Positions 1 through 10,618 of a DNA stretch of 64,000 bases are shown piece after piece. Position numbers and translations under genes: made by a program. The notes under the pieces were generated by a model. It made no database searches. It saw nothing but the letters and a program-made list of their open reading frames with translations, and was not told the origin of the DNA. Location: the NCBI RefSeq assembly GCF_031143425.1, contig NC_090443.1, positions 1,060,934,423-1,060,998,422 on the forward strand, read 5' to 3'. The DNA comes from Pleurodeles waltl (lineage: Eukaryota; Chordata; Amphibia; Caudata; Salamandridae). The first letter of the stretch is position 1; each line of letters starts with the position of its first letter.

Positions 1-804
1 CCCCCCCTTCCCTTCCCCCTGAGGTGCCAGTCCTATTTTCTTTCTGATGCCCCTGCAGTGTTCTCTCCGTGGAGTTCTTGTCGTGGGACTGGGCCTTGCC
101 CCTTTGCACAGGACCCCTGTGATCCACGGACAGTGGTTGGACTACATTTAGTAGCTGTATATATTTTGTACATAGTTTATTTATTTATTGGGATTACTGG
201 TGTACATATTTCAATATATCTGCCCGTTTATGATCTCTTCTTTTGGTCTTTGCATTATTTCGGAGGGGGGTGGTTTGTGGGTTGTGACAGTGATCTGTGG
301 GAATGCATTGATGTGTGTGTTGTAGTGGGTGTGGGTGGGTGGGTGTGTGCCGGTAATCTTTTCCCTCCCCTGTGTCGTAGGTGCAGTACTCACCGATGTC
401 TTCCGAGCCGCCGGGCGTGCTCCTGGTATATGAGCAGGAATAGGAGTGCGGGGATGACCTGCAACTCTGGTTCCATACTGCCGGAATCTCGCGTGGAGTG
501 CGTAGAGGTGAGCGTTTTCCCGTTCGTAGTCTGTTTCCGCCGTGTTCTTATCGGCGGTGCTCCCGCCCCGGAAAAGGTGGCAGATTGGTGGGTCGTAATA
601 GGGTGGGCGGTACATTGTCTGCCGCCTGGCTGTTGGCGGGAACCGCCGCGCTGTTTGTTTGTACCGCTGTGGCGGGCGGAGAGTTAAGTTGGCGGGCTGT
701 GTTGGCGGTTCCCGCCAGGGTCAGAATTGCATATTTTAGACCACCGGCCTGTTGGCGGCTTGGCCGCCGCTTTATCACCGACCGCCAGGGTCAGAATGAG
801 GGCC
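1..804 (-). mobile_element. Harbinger element H0, 5' end only (runs off the window)
   Basis: Read on the minus strand, this starts at 804 with the terminal inverted repeat GGCCCTCATTCTGACCCTGG. GC-rich sequence made of repeated CCGCCA/GGCGG blocks follows, and then the first transposase exon. The same order is seen at the plus-strand starts of the elements at 28944 and 38846. The base triplet after the TIR is TAG (805-807). The remainder of the element lies left of the window. A long plus-strand open frame over 58-687 crosses this element and is judged fortuitous. Confidence 0.75.
394..476 (-). CDS. Harbinger transposase exon 1 (H0, partial gene)
   Basis: The ATG is at 476. The exon is 83 bp, ends with a clean GTGAGT donor, and encodes about 27 residues beginning MEPELQVIPALLFLL and ending with an Arg-rich stretch. 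The equivalent exons at 29257-29339 (83 bp) and 39174-39255 (82 bp) have the same hydrophobic-then-basic pattern. Two bases remain after codon 27. This fits the exon 2 frame seen at 43021, where one base completes an Arg codon before the transposase reading frame. Of the three copies in the window this is the only one still open. Its downstream exons are outside the window. Confidence 0.6.
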
Positions 805-3443
805 TAGGTCGCTTTAACTGTACCTGTCCACAAATCTTTTTTTAACTGATTTATTTTTACACCAGCACCCAAGGTCAAAAGAGGCATCATTGTCGCAGGG
901 TGAAGGGGCTGCCACCACCAAGGCCACGGCGGGTGGGACCACCAGAAGTGCGCCAGATGGCTGTGCTAGATCCAGTAAGTCCTCTTATCATTATTTCCGT
1001 AACTTTTACCTGTCCCTACTAGTAATTTTGCGTTGTGTATTTTTTTGTATAGTTTCCTTTTTTTCAACTCCTGTCTATCTAGAGTTTGGGTAAATTCTTG
1101 TTATCCCTGCATCATCCCTTTCAGCTATACTTCCTGTTTCTGTAGATGACTTCCTCATGCCTGTAGCTTTCTTCTGCTCTTTGGACCCCCCAGTGTTGTT
1201 TCATCATTCATGTTCAGTATACCAGCAGTTTCCATGGCCGTGCATCATGGCAGGAAAGTAATGACTGAGATCCCATTGCGTTTTGCCAACCAAGACCATA
1301 TGTTATTCATTGACCATTCCACCCCGTTACGCGTCAAAGAGTCATCATATCTCTGTCCCTTTAGTACGAGAAAAAGTTTTTGGTTGGCTTGACAACCTGG
1401 CTTTTTAACATGTCAACCAGCAAATCTCCCAAAGTAATTGTTTTGATAGAAGATATTGCTAATCCAACTGAGGTGAGGTATTGCTCTAGTACTTTGTTCA
1501 AAATAATACTTATTTAGGGGGCAAATCAGGTTTTTTTTTTCTATCCACACAGACCACCAAGTGCCGGACAAACAGCAGTTCTTGTGCGCCAGAGGAGGTT
1601 AGGGGGAGGAGTCCCAGCGGTGGCAGGAGCGAGTGGTGGTAAGTCACATTGCAGATTGACTACACTGTATTTGTTAAGTGAGGCAAATATCCCATCCATC
1701 ACCATCACCTCCCTGCAAATGGCATTTTGCCACCCGGTGATCTAACTTTAGCATGCTTCAATTCTGCAGTGTTGGCTGTGCAATGTGCATTGCTTCAGTT
1801 AAGGTGGCATTTATGATGTATTCCGTGCATTTACAAACTGAAAACAAGGTGTGTTTCCCACTGCCAATCCGTCACTACTTGTACTTCACTCTATAATTAT
1901 TTTCTAAGTTGTGTTCCAGATTCCCAAAACATTTAAACATCCATCCTTTGCATGTGCCACATTTTTCTGGCCAAGTGATTTAAGTAGAATTCTTGGCTTC
2001 CATGATGGATTTACCGCTGTTTTTCCCTTTCATCATTCGTCAACAATAGTGACTGACTAAGCCGAAGCTTAGCACATGATGATCAGTGACACCCCACTAT
2101 TCTATAGCTAAACCTCTACATAGGTCAATCCCTCTAACTTATCTTTCATTGGAGTAACTTTCCTTAATGCCAAGTGAAGGTATTTGTTGAAGATAAGTTG
2201 TGGTGGATGACGAGGGCGGGCAGAGAAGTGGGACTAAGTTGCCTGATTTAGAGTTTGGAGGATTGGATACTCTGTGACAAACGACACATAAAATAAATGT
2301 CCCATTCTCTTCCCTGTGCTGCAGTGCATCCTTGTTTTCCCCTGTCTGCTTATGGCAGACCAGATATCCATGTTACATGTGATGTGACGGACATAGTACT
2401 ATTATATATAATTATTCATCTGCCCCTTTGAAGTCAGGGTAGAAAATGAAAGGCAGTCAGAGACGATCAGGGCCATGTGAATTAACTCAAGTTATTTACT
2501 TGTCCATTACAGTTGCCCAAAAAACATGCTGCAGACTGCAGACAGAAGCACATCTGATGCTAGCGTGCTTCCATTAATTTTGCACAACAAGAATACTGTT
2601 AATTGTGCTGCAAATATGCCTTACTCATTAACGAGAGGTAATTTTTCTTTTTACACACAAACTGTGGTCAGGTTTTACTATGAACTCCTTTAAAGAATAA
2701 ACATCACTTTTATTCTGGTGGCATTCTGGCTTAATTCCTTGCAGTCAGTGCTATTTTTTATGTGATGTATGTGTGGGAAAAACTTGGCTTTTGACGAATC
2801 ACACCAATAATTCCAATGGACTAGTGGACAAGCCATATTCTGCTACTGTGCCAATATATAAACAAGTGTTTGCACTGAGCATCAATTTGTGTTTTTTTTT
2901 CTTTCTTTATATAGTTAATTCTGCAGGTCCATCTACATGGCAGGAGATAGCCACTCTTCTCCTCCACCACCAGATGCAGACCATTGTGGCTGAGTATCGT
3001 TGACAGTCGAAATCTGCCACTGCTGCCCCTTCCTCACCCTCATCATCTTAGTGCCTCATCTGCTGCATCCTACAGGAGCTGGCACTGCACCGCCAAGAGG
3101 TGGTGCCCCTTCACACCCTGCTCAGTGCCCTCTAGATCTTTTTTTTAATATTATTTTTTGTTGTGGGTGGAAAGGGTGGGAAGCACACAGTTGGGGAAAA
3201 GACATTTGGATTTTCATTTTGTCTTTACTTTTGGGCATTGGGGAGATTGATGTATTTGTTTTAGAAGATTTGTGGACCTTTTCTGGGTAGAAAGGGTTAG
3301 TTTTATATTAAAAAATAAATAAATTGAAAGTTGAAAATTGAAAGTTTGTGTTTTGATATGATGGTAATCTCTCTTGTCTTTGCACTGCTTTTAGTGCAGC
3401 CTGGTTTTCTAATTGACAGAGAGCTGCCCTCTGAACAGTCACA
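805..3443 (+). repeat. Dispersed repeat R1, copy A (2.6 kb)
   Basis: This aligns end to end with 23768-26404, with only scattered substitutions and small indels (by eye about 95% alike). Three exon-like blocks can be seen. At about 865-975 a pyrimidine tract and acceptor precede a Lys/Gly-rich reading frame with a GTAAG-like donor. At about 1555-1635 there is an acceptor and a Gly/Arg-rich frame. At about 2925-3130 the block encodes STWQEIATLLLHHQMQTIV followed by a Ser-rich, leucine-patterned tail. The tail resembles the coiled-coil ends of the Harbinger Myb/SANT proteins elsewhere in this window, so R1 may be part of another Harbinger family. No TIR was identified. The right end abuts Harbinger HA in mid-gene. 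Confidence 0.6.
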
Positions 3444-4153
3444 TGCTATCTGTGTTCCATTTCTTGGCTACGGACTCATTTCAGGTAACAGTTGGCATGG
3501 CTGCAGGGGTCTCACAGCCAATTCTCAGTCACATCCTGTCCAAATTCTTGCATGCCTTCGTTCAACACTTGCTAACTTATGTCCAGTTTCCCCAAAGGGC
3601 TGAACTCCCACCATAAAATCTGGATTCTATGCCTTCGCTAATATCATGTGGTAGGTGCCATTGGTGGAACCCACATAGCTCTCATACTCCCAAGAGTGAA
3701 TGAACAGGTGTATAGGTGTCACGGTACCTCGGTTTGAGTTCCTCAGGAGCAGGAGATAACTCCTCAGTCCCAACCCAGAGTACTCACAACGAGTTTAAAC
3801 CTTCGCATTGTACACCTTTGAAGGGGAAAGCGGAATGGGATTGTAGGGAGACTGCCTCAGAGATGAGGTACGTCAATACTCAGTCTGCCTCCTCACGTCT
3901 ATGATTGGATAACGGCACCTGAAAAAAGTCACATTCACAATTACTAGGGATAGATCAGTCACTATGCTTTCTATTCTATTACCCACATTTTCTCTAATAA
4001 TTAATGTTATTTTCACTCACCCTGAGCTCCCTGAGGCCTTTCTTCTCTCTATTGGTGGATTTGAATATTATTGAGGTGATAATGAACTTCGTTGAATGGA
4101 TGTCAATTAAACACGAAGAGCTTCTCAGCACTTTCTTAATTAATTTGTTTGCT

Positions 4154-4269
4154 ATCTATATATATATATATATTAAAGAGAATGGTTCCTGCTGTTAGAC
4201 TGATATTGCCAGACGCAGCTGGGGCACGTTAACGGGCACAGAACCCGTTAATAATAGTACATCCCTGAT

Positions 4270-4312
<43 letters not shown>

Positions 4313-4319
4313 GTTTTTG
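4154..4319. repeat. (TA)n microsatellites
   Basis: Two AT dinucleotide tracts, about 4154-4174 and 4275-4319, lie within the solo LTR. They fall in a roughly 210-bp stretch absent from the HC copy of the LTR, so this block was either gained here or deleted there. Confidence 0.85.
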
Positions 4320-4384
4320 GGTTGAGTTAGAATTGATAAGGTATATTTCCTCTTAACTTTCTTATCAGTGCTGTATTCGTAAAT

Positions 4385-4570
4385 GCTTACTTGTTATAGT
4401 TGGTTTCTTCCATAAGCTCGATAGAGCTGTCGAGAAATTTTGTATTTGTAAATGCTTAATTGTGATAGTTCTTCTCTTCAATAAGCTCAATAGAGCTGTC
4501 AAGGACTTTGGTGTCTATAAATGCTTATTTGCTATTGTACATTTCTGCTGTAAACTCTGTAGAATTGCCA
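4385..4570 (+). repeat. 69-bp minisatellite, 2 full units plus partial
   Basis: Units begin GCTTA at 4385, 4454 and 4523, exactly 69 bp apart. Each contains ATAAGCTCGATAGAGCTGTC or a close variant. The homologous array in HC has five full units plus a partial one. Confidence 0.85.
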
Positions 4571-6105
4571 ACCCTCTTGATAGCTGCAATACTTGTTCTC
4601 CTCGGACTATACCTATTGCGGTTAACTGTTATCTGTAAAATTGCATTCAACATTTAATTTTCCTCAAAAGACGTTTACCTCGAAAGCTCTCTCTCGCCAC
4701 ACAGCTGATTCCTGTCAAACTTCAGAGGAAGTGAGAAGCTTCCAAGTGGCGCATGCGTATCCTAGCAACTAATCTGAATGCAACACTAGTACTGCAACTT
4801 AACCTTCCGGCCTCGCGTTGGCCATCTTGGATTTCCCTCTTTGACTCTTTCCTTGTATTAAACGTAATACTGCTTGGCAAACCTTCTTCCAGCTAGGACG
4901 CCGCTGTCTCCACTGTGGATACCTTTTTCATTTATATTGCTTTTCTTATATGTTTCACTGATTCAGCATGGCAAGTTTGTGTGGTCATGACAATAGGAAT
5001 CGGAAGAACTATCACTCCATGAATGTACGATAGGTGTGTACTGCTGATCAGTACATATCACATGTCAATGCCAGGTTCCCAGAATCAGTCCATAATTCAT
5101 TTGTCCTGAGAAACTGAAGGGTGCGACACTTCATGAGACAACTACAAGGGGACAGATCTTGGCTCATAGGTGAGTGTGTATGACACTGGATCAGTTACAA
5201 AGCTGACAGCCAGGCTTTATGCAAATAAAGGCAGTTTGTTCCGCCCACTTTTGCAGGTGATTCTGGCAACCCCAACTTGCAATGGCTCCTGACACCTGTG
5301 AGGAATGCCAGGACAGATGCAGAGAGGAATTATAATGAGGCCCATGGACATACTAGGAGGTTGATAGAGCACACTATAGGACTCCTAAAGGCTAGATTTT
5401 GTTGTCTCCATCTCTCTGTGCTATGTCCCTGACAAGGTGTGTAAGATAGTGGTAGCCTGATGCACGCTGCACTACTTGGCTGTGAGGAAATCTATCCCAC
5501 TTCTGGAAGAGGAGGGTGCTGTTCAACCAGCCCTGCAACCTCAGAGAGGGGATGAGAGTGATGGTGAGGAAGAAGAGGGGGAGGATCTCAACTCCAGGAC
5601 CCAGCTAATCCAGCTATACTTCCAGTGATTCTAAGGTACTGTTCAATGATGCTACTGTCTTCACTGCATAGTTACAGTCTGTCTCATGTAATAAGAACGG
5701 TGGTGTCTTTTGTCAATGACAATACTAAATTATGACTGAAGTGACAGGTGCCAGGGAACCCAATATTAGGTACAGTGTGACATACTTCAGACACTACAGT
5801 GCGTTGGATCCCCTCTTGCAATAGGAGTGTGATTATGATAGTAACTGGCTAATGCATACACAATCACAATTAATATCTCATATTGATGAGGTACGTACGA
5901 TATGGGTGCATAGGTGTATTTATACATAAGTGTTGGGACAGTGAAAGGGAGTGGGCACATGGTGAAAAAACATACTCAGGTACATATGCTCAGCTGTTGG
6001 TAGCACTGGTTTTTAGTCCATGTGGACATTGGAAGATGGTGTGATGGCAGTGGCATGTCAACAAGGTAGCTCAGTGACACACAAGGGAGGCAGTTCAGGG
6101 TAGAG

Positions 6106-7133
6106 TCACTTCCTGGTGCTGGGCTTGATCTCGGCTGGTGTTTCAGTGGCATATCTGGGTCTGAAGGCACGTTTGCTAAGGTGCAGCTGGGCTGCAGGGG
6201 TAGGGGTGCTGGGTTCCTGTGTGTCATCTGGCAGTGCCACCAGTCCACTGGTTGCTGCTGATGTAGAAGGCAGAGCAGTGTTCTGGCTAGTGGTTGGGAC
6301 TTGCAGGTGAATGGAGGAATCAGGCTGGTTGTGGTACTGGTGCTACAGCACCCCTGCAATGGAGGCCATGGTGGCATTGATCTGTTTCCATTGCTCTATG
6401 GCCTCCTGGTGTGTGCTATCTGCAGCCTCTGATTCTGCTCCAGGGTGGCCAGGATCCGGCCCATCCTATCCTGGGTATGGTGGTAAGCTCCCAGGACCTC
6501 AGATATCACCTTCTGGGCTGCTGCATCCAACATTTGGCCTCCCCCATGGGCCACTGATGCCCTCCCACTGGCCCTAGCCCCCTGTGCCTGTGTCCCCTGC
6601 ACAGGTCTGGCAGTCCCACTAGCAGTTTGCCCTTCATCATTCTGCCTGTAGATGGGTTGAGATTCTGACCTCTGTACATGTGGGCAGCCAGTCTGTGGAT
6701 GGGAGACACTGGTGTGGGGTCGTTTGGTCAGAGCTGATGATGGTGGCTGAGTGGTAGGGGTGTCAGTGGTGTCCTGGGTGGGGCTTCTGGAGGGTGACAG
6801 TCCAGGACTGTGTGATGGCCAGGGAGTTACTCTGTGTCCAGACATCCCTCTGCACTCTCCTGAGTGGGGAATCCGTCTTCCGGTGGAGGGCTGGCACTCC
6901 TTGACGTCTCCGTCCGGGTGGCATGGGTGGTGGTGCCTGTGTGTGGGGGAGTAGACGTGTGGGTGTCAGATACTTTTTCGGCAATTGCTGCACTGGTCTG
7001 CACTATTTGATGCTTATATTCCCCCGTAGTGGCATATAAGGTCTCTACATGTAATTTTGTTGCACTTTATGTAGGGGTGTAGGTGCATTTTGGGTGCTGT
7101 AGTGGCACTGGGATTCCATGCAGGGGTAGGTGA
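6106..7133 (-). pseudogene. Harbinger gene 3 (Myb/SANT-like partner), C-terminal part (HA)
   Basis: Minus-strand frame with a Ser/Thr/Pro-rich middle (an open stretch over 6396-6845) and a leucine/glutamine-rich heptad-like region, EVLGAYHHTQDRMGRILATL, near 6400-6500, likely a coiled coil. It ends with a basic tail and TGA at 6106-6108. Myb-like partners of Harbinger transposases are known to bind the element ends and help the transposase enter the nucleus. The Myb/SANT domain itself is cut off at 7133, where an LTR fragment begins. The same protein is better preserved at 36651-38224. Confidence 0.65.
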
Positions 7134-9005
7134 CTGCACACTTTAGAGAGCCCTCAGGATGCCAGGCAGCACCCACAGGAGTCCCAGGACACGGGGACAA
7201 AGGAGGTCCAAAACCCGGTTGGTGCAGCACTACAAAGAAAGGTACCAAGCCGCTGGAGGTCAACTCAGTGAGTTGAGCATCACAGGATAGAGGCTGGGGA
7301 CCTGGGCCAGGCTGTGCACGAAGGAATTTTGCAAATAGTGTTCAGAGGCCTCAGGAGGTGAAGAAGTTGCAGTGCACAGGGTTACTGTCACTCTCAGGGA
7401 AGGCAAGGTCTTACCTCCTCCACATTGCGCCAGCAGGACCTCAGAACAGTCTATGTCGATGGAGTCCACCCTCTGTTTTTCTAGGAGCATGTTCGTCGCC
7501 GTGAGAGGAGTCCAGGAGTACTGGTCGTCGACTTGGAAGGTGCCTGCGTGAGCAGAGGAGTGACTCCGTCACCCCACAGGAGATTTCTTCAGTCCTTCTG
7601 GTGCAGGAGGAAGACAGGGAGTCCTCAGAGCGTGCACACAGTGGAACCTATTGCAGTTGCTGGCTGGAGCTGAAGTTGCAGAAGAAAAGTATCCCTTGTG
7701 GATACTTTGTTGTTACAGCGGTTCCTGGGGCAGTCTGCAGTTGATCCGAGGTCAGAGGCTGAATTAGTAGTTGCAGATGATTCCTGCTGGAAACTTGCAA
7801 GTAGAATCTGAAGAGAACCCACAGGAGAGACCCTAAATAGCCCTGAGAGGGGGATTGGCTACCTTATCCGGTAAGGACCTATCAAAAGGGATCTCTGATG
7901 TCACCTGCTGGCACTGGCCACTCAGAGCCCTCCAGATTGCCCCCACACCTTGCAAAGCAAGATGGCTGAAGTCGGAGACACACTGGAGGAGCTCTGGGGA
8001 CCACCCCTATGGTGGTGATGGACAGGGGAGTGGTCACTCCCCTTTCCTTTGTCCAGTTTTGTGCCAGAGCAGGGGACAAGGGGTCCCTGAACCGGTGTAG
8101 ACTGGCTTATACACCCTGCTTCCAAAGGAAATGCTTTGTTCTGCCTTCCTGGCACTGAGCTGCTCAGGAGGACAGAACCCTATCTGTGAGGTAGCAGCAG
8201 CCGTAGCTGCAGTGCAAGCCTCAGAGAGCTTGTTTAGCAGTACTGGGGGTCTATAGTGGAGCCCCCAGGATGCATGGAATTGGCTCCCCAATACCAGATG
8301 TGGAATGGCTGGACAATTCCATGATCTTAGACACCTTACATAGCCATATTCTGAGTTACTATTGTGAAGCTACATATTGACCTATATGTAGTGCACAGGT
8401 GTAATGTCGTTCCCTGCACACACAAAGTCCCGGGAGATGGTGCTGAACTATGTGGGGGCACCTTTGCTGGTGCAAGTGTGCCCTCACACTTAGGAACTTT
8501 GCACCTAACCTTCAGCAAGTGAAGGTTAGACACATAGAGGTGACTTATAAGTTACTTAAGTGCAGTGAAAATGGCTGTGAAATAACGTGTGCATTATTTC
8601 ACACAGGCTGCAGTGGCAGTCCTGTGAAAGGATTTGTCTGAGCTTCTTATGGGTGTCAAAAGAAATGCTGCAGCCCATAAAGATCTCCTGGAACCCCAAT
8701 GCCCTGGGTACCTTGGTACCATATACTAGGGACTTATAAGGGGGGTCCAGTGTGCCAATTTAAATTGGTAAATGAAGTCACTAGCCTACAGTGACAAATT
8801 TCAAAGCAGATAGATCATAAGCACTGAGGTTCTGATTAGCAGAGCCTCAGTGAAATAGTCAAGCACTATACAGACACACACATTAGGCCATAAACTATGA
8901 GCACTGGGGTCCTGACCAGTAGGATCCCAGTGAGACAGGCAAAAACATACTGACATACAGGTGAAAATGGGGTTACCATGCCAAGGAAGATGGTACTTTC
9001 CTACA
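7134..9005 (-). mobile_element. Fragment of the ~3 kb LTR family
   Basis: In reverse orientation this matches the outer LTR at 48183-54038. The right end is the LTR start, reading TGTAGGAAAGTACC on the minus strand at 9005. Shared landmarks include AGACCCTAAATA near 7830, CTGTCCCCTGCTCTGGCAC-like sequence near 8040-8075, and a TACTAGGGACTTATAAGG-type block near 8725. About 1 kb of the LTR 3' portion is missing on the left. The pentamer ACACT occurs at 7137-7141 and 9006-9010. The flanks come from two different Harbinger families, so this is not a simple insertion. Confidence 0.7.
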
Positions 9006-9089
9006 ACACTGAGGTTGGGTTCCATTGTTCGAATCATGACAGCCTTCTCACTCTTGTGTCCCTTAAATACCTACCCCTGTGTGCAGACC

Positions 9090-10165
9090 CCTTGGGGAGT
9101 TGGCTAACACTGGAGGACAGGCACACTATACGCACCTATATACTGGACAGGGGCACAATCACAGAGCTGTGTGCCCAATTGGAGCCTGACCTGATATCTG
9201 CTATCCGTCATCTAATTGGATCCCCCCTCTTGTGCAAGTGCTATCAGTGCTCCATTTCCTGGCAACTGGTTCTTTCCAAGTGACAATGGGCTTGGGAGCC
9301 GGAATGTCACAGCCAATGTTCTCAATTTTGCGGGTAAGATTTTTGTCTGTCCTGGTGAAACTCATGTGCAGCTACATAGCTTTGCCGCAGGTGGAAGATC
9401 TGGCCACTCGGAAGGCCGGATTCTATGCAATGGGACGTATCCCCAATATTGTTGGGGCCATTGACAGGACACATATTGCATTAGTTCACCCACCCACTGC
9501 CAGAATGAACAGGTGTTCCAGAGTTTCCACTCATTGAATGTGCAAATGGTGTGCCTGGTGGACCAGTACGTCTCCCACGTCAATGCTAAGTATGCTGGGT
9601 TGGTGCATAACGCCTTTGTTCTGAGGAATAGCAGCATCCCAAATGTGATGGCCCAACTACAGAGGCCCAGGGTGTGGCTAATAGGTGAGCCATGGTCCAC
9701 ACCCACTATATGTTAGAGTATGCCTTAAGGTGTCATCCCCAAATCATTGTGTGAGGCTAAATGTTATCCTTCAATGCTTGCTGGTGACTCTGGCTACCTA
9801 TACCTATTGTGGCTGCTGACCCCTGTGAGGAATGCTAAACAGGGGCTGAGGAACAATATAATGAGGCACATGAGCGATCCAGAAGGATCATCGAGAGGAC
9901 CTTCAGGCTCCTGAAGGCCAGGTTCAGTTGCCTCCATCTGACAAGTGGATCCCAGTGCTACTCACCCGAGAAGGTCTGCCAGATAGCAGTGGCATGCTGC
10001 ATGTTGCACAACCTGGCCCTCAGACACCATGTACCTTTTCTGCAGGAGGAGGAGACTTGAGATGCCCCTGTGGCAGAAGTGGACCCTTAGGACAGTGAGG
10101 ATGAGGAGGCAGAGGATGAGGATGAGGACAACAGAACATCAGTTATGCAACTACACTTCCAATGA
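9090..10165 (+). pseudogene. HARBI1-like DDE transposase, broken (HE)
   Basis: The frame carries LEDRHTIRTYILDRGTITEL (near 9109), LHFLATGSFQVTMGLGAGMSQ (9248-9310), IPNIVGAIDRTHIAL (first Asp kept, 9463-9465), HVNAKYAGLVHNAFVLRNSS (second Asp changed to Asn, AAC 9609-9611) and RIIERTFRLLKARFSC (Glu kept, 9903-9905). A frameshift lies near 9500-9515. The intron donor at 9685 is good, but the acceptor has become CTG before 9784. An acidic tail rich in Glu and Asp ends at TGA 10163-10165. The gene is inactive because of one catalytic change, the frameshift and in-frame stops in the tail. Confidence 0.8.
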
Positions 10166-10618
10166 CACACAGATGAGACAGTGTAAAAGAAAATTCCTCT
10201 GACTAGTGATGTTTTCTGTGTGGCTGTAGCATGATGCATTAACTTCCATTGCATCTCAACTTACTGTCACATATGGCTTGTCATTTTACAGATGTTGGTG
10301 AGATCACAACTATGTACTGATGTGATGGTTACAGACAGCTACAGGTCATTATTTGTGTGCTCTCACAGATTTCAGATCATTTGCACTAGATGTGACTGTT
10401 TCTATAAATGTTAATTTTCAACACATAAAATACTAGTAGTCAAGTTGTGTTCAAGGGTGTTTATTGCTGCACTATGAAATTGAGAGAAAAGTGCAATGGA
10501 ATGGGGTATTGATGGCTGAAAGTCCAGGGTATTGTTCCAGTCTGTTTGTAGCACAGGTCCAGTGGCCAAGGTGCTATAGGAAGGGGAGCAAAGGCAGTGT
10601 CGGACACAAGGGAGACAA

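Larger units (their letters stand above)
3717..4992 (+). mobile_element. Solo LTR inside HA transposase
   Basis: The ends are TGTCACGG and TCATGACA, i.e. TG...CA termini. They are flanked by the 5-bp direct repeat ATAGG (3712-3716 and 4993-4997), which is the signature of an LTR retrotransposon integration. Only one LTR is present, with no internal region. It holds two full 69-bp tandem units plus a partial third, and an AT microsatellite tract. The same LTR at the same target base is at 33235-35518 in HC. Confidence 0.75.
3444..5628 (+). pseudogene. HARBI1-like DDE transposase, broken (HA)
   Basis: Harbinger transposases cut and rejoin DNA using a DDE catalytic triad. Visible landmarks in order are: LHFLATDSFQ-like near 3447 (as FHFLATDSFQ); GAIGGTHIAL near 3652-3680, where the first catalytic Asp is Gly (codon 3663-3665); VHNSFVLRN near 5088-5115, where the second Asp is Asn (5094-5096); and LIEHTIGLLKARF near 5361, with the Glu retained (5367-5369). 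An intron runs 5170-5256 (CATAG|GTGAGT to TTTGCAG|GTGATT). The gene ends with an acidic tail at TGA 5626-5628. A 1276-bp LTR interrupts it after 3716. The N-terminus is missing. Two of three catalytic residues are lost, so it is inactive. Confidence 0.8.
3444..7133 (+). mobile_element. Harbinger HA, 5'-truncated, family like HC
   Basis: This contains the transposase from the middle of its first catalytic exon, a solo LTR inside that gene, and the 3' part of a minus-strand Myb/SANT-like gene. The nucleotide match to HC (32945 to about 37670) is close throughout. The 5' third (TIR, exon 1, gene 1) is absent and R1 is joined directly at 3443/3444. The right side stops inside gene 3 at about 7133, where an LTR fragment begins, so neither TIR is present. 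Confidence 0.75.

Noticed and set aside
58..687. 209-codon plus-strand open frame at the window start
   Set aside because: It runs across the Harbinger H0 terminal region, opposite to the recognised exon, through GC-rich repeated sequence. No domain is visible.
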